NCBI RefSeq assembly: GCF_001544755.2
Contig: NZ_FCOF02000033.1
Location: forward strand, 1-64,000
DNA length: 64,000 nucleotides
Direction of reading: 5' to 3'
Origin: Caballeronia catudaia
GTDB taxonomy: Bacteria; Pseudomonadota; Gammaproteobacteria; Burkholderiales; Burkholderiaceae
The notes beneath the pieces were generated by a model. It made no database searches and was not told where the DNA came from. It saw only the letters and a program-made list of their open reading frames with translations. The position numbers were made by a program, and so were the translations under genes. Positions 57,222 to 64,000 of this stretch are shown here, piece after piece; the first letter of the stretch is position 1, and each line of letters starts with the position of its first letter.

Positions 57222-58067
57222 GTGACTGAAATACTGCTGATCCTGCTCAAGCTGTCCATTGCCGTGCTGATCGCATGCGTCGGCGCGGGCACTTCGTTTT
57301 CCGAACTGACTTATATATGGCGGCGGCCCGGGCTGCTGCTCCGCTCGCTTGCCGCGATGTATGTTCTCGTTCCGCTGGTCGCGTTCGGCCTCGTGCTGAT
57401 CATGCCCATAGAGCGGGGCGTGAAGGCGGCGATGCTGACGCTCGCCGTGTCCGCGGGCGCTCCGCTGCTTCCCAACAGGCTCAAGAAGCTGCATGGCGAG
57501 CATTTCATTTTTAGCCTGCTGATCACGTCTTCGCTCGTCGCCATCGTCGCCGTGCCTGTGTGGACGGCGTTGCTGGGCGCGTACTTCGACGTCGAAGTGA
57601 AACTATCGATACGCACTGTCGTCCTTGACATTTCCAAGACCATTCTTCTGCCGATCATGCTCGGCATGGGACTTCGCTTCCTTTTTCCGGCCGCGTCCGA
57701 ACGGCTGTCGAGCCGGATCATGAAGATCGCCTGGATTGTGCTCGCGGTCGCCGGCATCGTCCTGATGATCGCTCACCGAGAGCACCTCGCGGGGCTCACC
57801 TGGCAAGGCGTGCTCTCGCTTGCGATGCTGATGGTCATCGCCATGTTCATCGGCCACCTTCTCGGCGGACCGGACCCCGACAATCGGACAGCGCTCGCGA
57901 TCGCCAGCGCGATGCGGCACGTCGGCATTGCGCTGATAGTCGCGGGCGAGTTCGTCGGGGTGAGAACCCTGGTGCTCGTCGTGGCGTACTTCGTCACCGC
58001 GTTTTTCGTTTCGAGCGTCTATCTGAGCTGGCGGCGACGAAGCGCTGCCGTCGCGCCCGCCGCCTGA
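57222..58067 (+). CDS. BASS-family (bile acid:Na+ symporter-like) transporter
   Basis: The 281-residue membrane protein has eight to nine helices, starting with LLILLKLSIAVLIACVGAGTSF. Characteristic segments are AMLTLAVSAGAPLLPNRLKKL and NRTALAIASAMRHVGIALIVAGEF, the latter typical of ASBT/BASS crossover helices. GTG 57222 begins 4 bases after the DUF202 stop. It may transport an organic anion; substrate unknown. Confidence 0.82.
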   Translation: MTEILLILLKLSIAVLIACVGAGTSFSELTYIWRRPGLLLRSLAAMYVLVPLVAFGLVLIMPIERGVKAAMLTLAVSAGAPLLPNRLKKLHGEHFIFSLLITSSLVAIVAVPVWTALLGAYFDVEVKLSIRTVVLDISKTILLPIMLGMGLRFLFPAASERLSSRIMKIAWIVLAVAGIVLMIAHREHLAGLTWQGVLSLAMLMVIAMFIGHLLGGPDPDNRTALAIASAMRHVGIALIVAGEFVGVRTLVLVVAYFVTAFFVSSVYLSWRRRSAAVAPAA

Positions 58068-58097
58068 CGCCCTTCATCGCATTGCAGATATGACCCG

Positions 58098-58586
58098 TCA
58101 CCCACGCGCCGCGACGCGCGCCAGCCTGCGCGGCAGATGCGGCGCGTTCTGCGCGATGTGATCGAGCTCGTCGCGCACGGCGTCGATCGCGCGTGGGTCG
58201 TGCACGCAGGGATCGGCGGCGTGGATCGCTTCGAGCCGCCGCCGCACGGCCCCGTACTGCGCGCCCGCCCGGCGATGCAGCTCGGCGCGCTCGCCGTAGC
58301 GCAGGAACGTCTGGAGCGACGCGAGCACGGCGGCGCTCATGCTCGTCATGCCGATGACGACGCGCACATCGGGCGACACCGCCGTCGCGACGAGCGACAG
58401 AAACGCCGACGTGCCCGTGGCCGCCGTGATGCCGATGACGGCCAGCCCGAGCCGTCTGCCGCAGGCCGTGAGCCGGTCGGCCATCGTGTAGTGACGGATC
58501 TGCGATTCGCGCGCGCGCCGGATCCACTCCAGCACGAGCGATTGCATGTCGCGAGACGGTTCGAAGGTATGGGGCGTAGCGGTCAT
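58098..58586 (-). CDS. SLATT-domain membrane protein
   Basis: The 162-residue protein has two adjacent TM helices (LGLAVIGITAATGTSAFLSLVA and VVIGMTSMSAAVLASLQTFLRYG) between soluble helices with HRRAGAQYGAVRRRLEAI after them. This is the SLATT arrangement, in which the family is proposed to act as a pore-forming effector linked to nucleotide or stress signals. No synthase or nuclease neighbour that would make a known SLATT defence module is present. Confidence 0.75.
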   Translation of the reverse strand: MTATPHTFEPSRDMQSLVLEWIRRARESQIRHYTMADRLTACGRRLGLAVIGITAATGTSAFLSLVATAVSPDVRVVIGMTSMSAAVLASLQTFLRYGERAELHRRAGAQYGAVRRRLEAIHAADPCVHDPRAIDAVRDELDHIAQNAPHLPRRLARVAARG

Positions 58587-58648
58587 GTCTTAAACATTTT
58601 AAGAACAGACCTCATGATGCTTAAGAACCCGGACAGTTCATGTCCCGG

Positions 58649-59056
58649 TCAACGCGCCGCCTGAATCATTTTCCAGCCATTGCCAGCGGGGTCGCGAAAC
58701 CCGGCATCGACGCTGCCGTAGCGCTCGACCGGCTCCTGCGTGAACTCCACGCCGCGCGCTTTCAGCCGCTCATAATCCGCGCGGCAGTCCGCGACCGACA
58801 GCACGAGCGGCGGCATCGCGCCCTTCGCGACCATCGCGCGCAGCGTTTGCGCGGTGGCGTCGTCGTGGATGGGCGCGCCAGGCGCGAACAGGCCGAGCTG
58901 GAACGACGGCTGATCCGGATGCTGCACGGTGAGCCATCGGTATGTACCGTTGCGCACGTCCGTGTGGACGCGGAATCCGAGCTTGTCGACATAAAACGCG
59001 AGCGCTTCGTCCTGATCGTCGACATACACGCCCACCACATTGATGCCCTGGTTCAT
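58649..59056 (-). CDS. VOC/glyoxalase family protein
   Basis: The 135-residue protein reads MNQGINVVGVYVDDQDEALA, then FYVDKLGFRVHTDVRNGTYRWLTVQHPDQPSFQLGLF and ends VDAGFRDPAGNGWKMIQAAR. Paired beta-alpha-beta modules and the final RDPAGNGW identify a VOC protein of the glyoxalase/bleomycin resistance superfamily. The ATG overlaps the AraC gene's stop (ATGA), so the two form an operon. Confidence 0.9.
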   Translation of the reverse strand: MNQGINVVGVYVDDQDEALAFYVDKLGFRVHTDVRNGTYRWLTVQHPDQPSFQLGLFAPGAPIHDDATAQTLRAMVAKGAMPPLVLSVADCRADYERLKARGVEFTQEPVERYGSVDAGFRDPAGNGWKMIQAAR

Positions 59057-59541
59057 GTGACCTCCTTGGTTGATGATGGCCGCACTTTAGCTTTTGCGAC
59101 GCGCCGCCGCTTCTCCAAAACTGCGATCGTGAGATCGGGGCGCTGCGCGGCCTTCAGCACGCACGCGGGCACGCGATCGAGCGCGGGCACGGCGGCGCGC
59201 GATTCGGCGCGCATCGCACTCGGACTGCGCCCGGTGATGTCGCGAAAGATGCGGCCGAAGGTGCCGAGGCTTTCCCAGCCGGTGACGAAGGCGATATCCG
59301 TGATGGCGAGATCGGTGTCGCGCAGGAGCGTGACGGCCTGCTCGATGCGCCGCGTCAGCAAATAGCGATGCGGCGGAAGGCCGAACGCGCGTTTGAACGA
59401 GCGCGCGAAATGGGCTTCGGAGACACCGCTGACTTCCGCCAGCCGCTTGACGGGCCAGTCTTCGTGCGACGACGCGTCCATGCGGTCTTTCGCGCGCAAA
59501 AGCCGGCGCAGCAGGGCGGGATCTTCGAGAACGTCGTTCAT
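59053..59541 (-). CDS. AraC-type regulator, DNA-binding domain only
   Basis: The 162-residue protein consists mainly of an AraC domain with two HTHs (DWPVKRLAEVSGVSEAHFARSFKRAFGLPPHRYLLTRRIEQAVTLL, and TDIAFVTGWESLGTFGRIFRDITGRSPSAMRA), followed by a 45-residue basic tail. No N-terminal sensor domain exists, unlike most AraC regulators of about 280 residues. It is first in a two-gene operon with the VOC protein, which suggests that the VOC protein is its target or ligand partner. Confidence 0.85.
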   Translation of the reverse strand: MNDVLEDPALLRRLLRAKDRMDASSHEDWPVKRLAEVSGVSEAHFARSFKRAFGLPPHRYLLTRRIEQAVTLLRDTDLAITDIAFVTGWESLGTFGRIFRDITGRSPSAMRAESRAAVPALDRVPACVLKAAQRPDLTIAVLEKRRRVAKAKVRPSSTKEVT

Positions 59542-59549
59542 TGGAAAAG

Positions 59550-60413
59550 TCAGAGCAAGGGTAGCGTCAGTCGGATGTGCTCGGCGAACGCCGCCGTCAA
59601 AAGCGACGGACGCTCCCGCGAAAATTTCAGCGATATGCCGACGCGCGGCAACGCGGGCAGCGCGGCATCCGCGTTCAGCACGCAGAGATCGGCGGGCACG
59701 GCCGTCTGCGTGATCACGGCGAACGCCTGCCCCGACCGGACCAGCGCCGTGAGACCGGCGAGACTGCTGCTCGCATACGCGATGCGATACGCCCTGCCCG
59801 CGCGCTGCAACGCGTCGCACGCGGCGATGTGGTCGAGCGTGTCGGGGTCGGAGAGCGCGAGCGGCAGCGGATCGTAATGCGCGGAATCCATGCCCGGACC
59901 GCCGACCCAGACGAGCTGCTCCCGCCGGATCATGTCATCGGCGGTGCCGGTGGTGTCTTCGGGGAGCGAGATCATCGCGAGATCGAGCGCGCGTTTCTTC
60001 AGTTGCTCGGCGAGCCGCGGCGTCGGGCCGCACACGACTTCCACCAGCGCATGCGGATGCTGGCTGGAAAACTGCCGCAGCAGCGCCGGGAGGAAGACGG
60101 CGGCGTAGTCATCGGGACAGCCGAAACGGATGCTGCCGGACAAACCTTTGCCGCACAGATCGGCCATCGCCTCGTCGTGCAGACGCAAGATGCGTTGCGC
60201 GTGAATCAGCAAACGCTCGCCGGGATTCGTCAGCACGACGCCGCGCCCGGTGCGCTGAAAGAGCGGCTGATCGACGATGTCTTCCAGCCGCTTCATCTGC
60301 TGGCTGAGCGCCGATTGCGTGCGGCCGATGCGCTCGGCGGCGCGACTCAGCGCCCGCGCCTCCGCGATGACGGCGAACGAACGCAACAGTTCGATTTCAA
60401 GCGAAAGACTCAA
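59550..60413 (-). CDS. dgdR: LysR-type regulator DgdR
   Basis: The 287-residue protein has a LysR HTH (EIELLRSFAVIAEARALSRAAERIGRTQSALSQQMKRLEDIVDQPLFQRTGRGVVLT) and an effector domain. It is divergent from dgdA, the arrangement in Burkholderia cepacia where DgdR represses 2,2-dialkylglycine decarboxylase until dialkylated glycines are present. A TTG at 60413 is preferred because GGAGC lies 7 bases upstream. The in-frame ATG at 60440 (MRARSGANT) has no ribosome binding site and would overlap the operator. The name follows context and sequence. Confidence 0.85.
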   Translation of the reverse strand: MSLSLEIELLRSFAVIAEARALSRAAERIGRTQSALSQQMKRLEDIVDQPLFQRTGRGVVLTNPGERLLIHAQRILRLHDEAMADLCGKGLSGSIRFGCPDDYAAVFLPALLRQFSSQHPHALVEVVCGPTPRLAEQLKKRALDLAMISLPEDTTGTADDMIRREQLVWVGGPGMDSAHYDPLPLALSDPDTLDHIAACDALQRAGRAYRIAYASSSLAGLTALVRSGQAFAVITQTAVPADLCVLNADAALPALPRVGISLKFSRERPSLLTAAFAEHIRLTLPLL

Positions 60414-60421
60414 GGTATTAG

Positions 60422-61816
<1,395 letters not shown>

Positions 61817-61843
61817 GCGTCAGCGCAACTAGTAACGCAAGAA

Positions 61844-61866
61844 GGCGCCGCCGATCAAGCGGCGCC
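61844..61866. terminator. hairpin between convergent dgdA and epimerase genes
   Basis: GGCGCCGC at 61844-61851 and GCGGCGCC at 61859-61866 form an 8-bp GC-rich stem with a 7-base loop. It lies 27 bases past dgdA and 9 bases past the end of the minus-strand gene. Minus-strand transcripts would continue into TTCTTGCGTT. It probably acts as a shared weak terminator. Confidence 0.5.
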
Positions 61867-61874
61867 GCGAAAAA

Positions 61875-62750
61875 TCAATGATGCGACCGCGCCTTCGCCG
61901 CCGCATTGATCCCGCCCGCGATGAATTCGCGCGCATGCGTGGCGAGATCCATGCCGTCGTCCCACAGGTTGCGCCAGATCGCCAGCGTGTTCGACAACTG
62001 CTCGTTCACGACCGTCGATGAAAAGCTCTCGAACGTGACGACGCCCTGATAACCGATCATCGCGAGCGCGTGAAAGAACTGCGAGAAGTCGATCGTGCCC
62101 GAGCCGAGATAACCGCGATTGCTTTCGCCGATATGCACATAACCTAGCCGCTTGCCGCATTCCAGCACCGGCTGCATGAAGTCCGATTCCTCGATGTTCA
62201 TGTGATAGGTATCGAGATGCACGACGACATTCGGCGCATTCACTTCATCGATCAGCGCGAGCGCTTGCGAAGCCGTATTCAGCATATTGCTTTCATAGCG
62301 ATTCACGACTTCGAGCCCCAGCGTCACGTTCTTCTTCTGCGCGAATTCGGCGATGCGCTTCAGGGAATCCACCGAATTTCGACGCCCTTGCTTCGAGACG
62401 GGCGCGGAGTACTTCGCCATCGCGCCATAGAGAATGCCGCCGAAATAATGGCCGCCCAGTTCGGAAGTAATCGTGATGCCCTCTTCCAGCAACGCGACGC
62501 CGCGCGCGACCGTCGCGCTGTCTTCGCTGGATACGTCCGCATCGAAAGTCAGGCCGCGCGAGCAGCCGATATCCAGGCCATGCTCTTGCAGCAAATCACG
62601 CGCCAGCGAAAGATCCATCACCTTCGGGCCGTGCAATGAAAGCTCGACCAGATCGAAACCGGCCGCTTTAGTCTGGCTGATGACCTTGCGCGTCGATTCC
62701 GGCGTCAGATCGCCCGCCCAGACCAGTGCGTGTACGCCAAGCTTGTTCAT
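61875..62750 (-). CDS. sugar phosphate isomerase/epimerase, tagatose/psicose 3-epimerase-like
   Basis: The 291-residue TIM-barrel protein fits the xylose isomerase-like epimerase family. The metal ligands appear in GLEVVNRYESN (Glu), VHLDTYHMNIEE (Asp), GYVHIGESNRGYLGSG (His) and VTFESFSS (Glu), matching D-tagatose/D-psicose 3-epimerases. It overlaps the permease gene upstream by ATGA and is last in a sugar-uptake operon, so it likely epimerises the imported ketose. Confidence 0.88.
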   Translation of the reverse strand: MNKLGVHALVWAGDLTPESTRKVISQTKAAGFDLVELSLHGPKVMDLSLARDLLQEHGLDIGCSRGLTFDADVSSEDSATVARGVALLEEGITITSELGGHYFGGILYGAMAKYSAPVSKQGRRNSVDSLKRIAEFAQKKNVTLGLEVVNRYESNMLNTASQALALIDEVNAPNVVVHLDTYHMNIEESDFMQPVLECGKRLGYVHIGESNRGYLGSGTIDFSQFFHALAMIGYQGVVTFESFSSTVVNEQLSNTLAIWRNLWDDGMDLATHAREFIAGGINAAAKARSHH

Positions 62751-63757
62751 CGTGCGACTCCCTCCGATGCGGTCACGCGCCTGCGGACCAGCGTTTTCGA
62801 AATGCCGTTGGCCCACGCCCAACGGATGAGCATCACCGCCAGCAGGAACACGCCCCAGAGCGCGGTGGCGAGATGTTGATTCGCGCCGAGCAGATTCAGC
62901 CCCGACGCGATGACTTGAAGAATCACGAGCGCGATCACGACCGGCACGACACGCCCGAAGCCGCCGAACGGATCGACACGCCCGAGAAAGCACGCCAGCA
63001 CGGAGATCAGCAGGAACGCCTCGCCGTGACCGACGCGCACCGAGTTGAACTGCGCCGCCATCACGACGCCCGCGACGCCGCACATCAGCCCGGACAGCAT
63101 GTAGATGCGCGTGACGGCGCGCGTCGTCGCGATGCCCGAGTAGCGGGTCGCTTCGAGATTCGAGCCGATCATGCGCGTGGCGAAGCCGAGCCGCGAGCGC
63201 GTCATCACGACATGCCACAGCAGCGCGCAGCCGATGAAAATCCACAGCGGTATCGGCACGCCGATGAACACGCCGTTGCCCATTTCGCGCACGAAAGGCG
63301 GAAAGCCCGAGATATCGCCGCCATGCGTGAGGAATTCGCCGAGGCCGCGCAGGAAGATCATCATCGAAAGCGATACGAGAATCGGGCTCGCGCCGGTTCG
63401 CGCGATGACCGCGCCCATCACCCAGCCCGACGCCGCGCCCGTCGCCAATGCCGCGAGAATGCCGAGCAATACCGCGAGCGCGCCCGCATCCGCGCCGCCG
63501 TGCGTGTGCAGCACGTAAGCCATCGCCAGGCCGGAGATGTTGGCCGTGAACGTCACCGCGAGATTGAAGCCGCCCGAGATGAGCGGCATCAGCATCGCGA
63601 GCGTGAAGAAGCCGAGTTCGGGCAACTGGAACGCCACCGATACGAACGTGCTCGCCGTGAAGAAGCGATCCGACGCCACGCTCATGCCGACGATCACGAC
63701 GACGAGAAAGCCCAGCAAACCAGCGACATCCGCGGGAACGAGCGAGCGGTCTTTCAT
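62747..63757 (-). CDS. sugar ABC transporter permease (RbsC type)
   Basis: The 336-residue permease has 8-10 helices and RbsC-like motifs, LAMLMPLISGGFNLAVTFTANISGLAMAYVL and LLISVLACFLGRVDPFGGFGRVVPVVIALVIL. The usual GGxDLSVG segment reads GGFNLAVT, a divergence also seen in some family members. ATG 63757 overlaps the stop of the upstream permease (ATGA) and the downstream epimerase gene begins by overlap as well, giving a tight operon. Confidence 0.9.
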   Translation of the reverse strand: MKDRSLVPADVAGLLGFLVVVIVGMSVASDRFFTASTFVSVAFQLPELGFFTLAMLMPLISGGFNLAVTFTANISGLAMAYVLHTHGGADAGALAVLLGILAALATGAASGWVMGAVIARTGASPILVSLSMMIFLRGLGEFLTHGGDISGFPPFVREMGNGVFIGVPIPLWIFIGCALLWHVVMTRSRLGFATRMIGSNLEATRYSGIATTRAVTRIYMLSGLMCGVAGVVMAAQFNSVRVGHGEAFLLISVLACFLGRVDPFGGFGRVVPVVIALVILQVIASGLNLLGANQHLATALWGVFLLAVMLIRWAWANGISKTLVRRRVTASEGVAR

Positions 63758-64000
63758 GACGAGGCCTTGGGCAAGAAGCGCGAACCGACGAGCTTCGCGA
63801 AGCCGCCGCTCGACAACGTGATGGCGACGAGAATGATCGCGCCGATGATCATCTTGAACGCGTAAGGGGAGATGCCGAGCAGGTTCAGCCCGTTCGCGGT
63901 GATCGCCGTGAGCAGGATGCCGAGAATCGCGCCGAGGATCGTGCCGCGCCCGCCGCCGAGCCGCGCGCCGCCCAGAACGACCGCGGCGAGAACATCGAGT
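63754..64000 (-). CDS. sugar ABC transporter permease, C-terminal part (partial)
   Basis: The last 81 codons of a second RbsC-type permease are visible. They read LDVLAAVVLGGARLGGGRGT then ILGAILGILLTAITANGLNL and continue LLGISPYAFKMIIGAIILVAITLSSGGFAKLVG. The GGARLGGGRGT..GAILG segment matches the conserved C-terminal region of these permeases. The gene continues beyond the window; an ATPase and binding protein are expected further upstream. Confidence 0.88.
   Translation of the reverse strand, partial: LDVLAAVVLGGARLGGGRGTILGAILGILLTAITANGLNLLGISPYAFKMIIGAIILVAITLSSGGFAKLVGSRFLPKASS

Noticed and set aside
58098-58586. SLATT protein as part of a defence system
   Set aside because: No cyclase, nucleotide-sensing or nuclease partner is adjacent; flanking genes are a transporter and a VOC protein.

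Overview
The window is GC-rich, densely coded bacterial DNA. Its gene set points to Burkholderiaceae, most likely Caballeronia or Paraburkholderia: DUF4148-type small secreted proteins, a short H-NS protein, a dgdR-dgdA pair that matches the Burkholderia cepacia dialkylglycine system, a madLM-mdcR malonate transport locus, and a DyP peroxidase-encapsulin operon. The genus assignment is an inference from gene content. I see no rRNA, tRNA, CRISPR array or insertion sequence. Many decayed genes lie between intact ones, as expected of an accessory replicon or a relaxed chromosomal region.

Layout. 1-2200: decayed ground with an MFS C-terminal fragment, a Rieske ferredoxin and a twice-frameshifted GntR regulator. 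2400-6800: H-NS protein, DUF4148 protein, malonate transporter MadLM, its LysR regulator and a YaiI-type protein. 7072-8800: three tandem paralogous secreted proteins of a family I do not recognise. 9000-14400: FrnE-like DsbA, a RibD/DHFR-like reductase, a GAF protein, glycogen phosphorylase and a DUF4148-like lipoprotein. 14494-18626: a dehalogenase, the DyP-encapsulin pair, a cysteine-less DksA/TraR-like protein and a YghU-type GST. 19569-23200: a GH-A clan lipoprotein, a frameshifted small gene, an orphan histidine kinase and a truncated FadR-type regulator. 23449-28748: a complete ytfQRT-yjfF-type sugar ABC transporter with its GntR regulator. 28752-37732: a phytanoyl-CoA dioxygenase-like protein, membrane and HTH proteins, a LysR/EamA divergent pair, a GAF-PAS-PAS-GGDEF cyclase and a GYD protein. 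38135-44011: a GH13 enzyme, an MHS transporter, a zinc metalloprotease lipoprotein and a secreted protein. 44046-49759: an operon of HMG-CoA lyase, CaiB-type CoA transferase, MFS transporter and Tat-exported amidohydrolase, divergent from an IclR regulator with clear operators. 49756-56443: DUF4239 protein, GH63-like glucosidase, and a sulfatase with its radical-SAM maturase. 56816-64000: DUF202, BASS transporter, SLATT, VOC, AraC, dgdR/dgdA, and a second sugar locus (epimerase plus two RbsC-type permeases, the last running off the window).

The observation most worth following is at 16300-16416. The annotated DyP peroxidase stops without a cargo tag, but a textbook encapsulin cargo-loading peptide (GTLNIGSLKG) is encoded immediately downstream in the +1 frame and ends inside the encapsulin start codon region. 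Either the DyP gene carries a one-base frameshift (real or sequencing error), or tagging depends on +1 frameshifting at a CTT-CCC-G site. Other notable items are the tandem secreted family, the palindromic IclR operators, the sulfatase/anSME pair with a SEC-C tail, and the metzincin-propeller lipoprotein.
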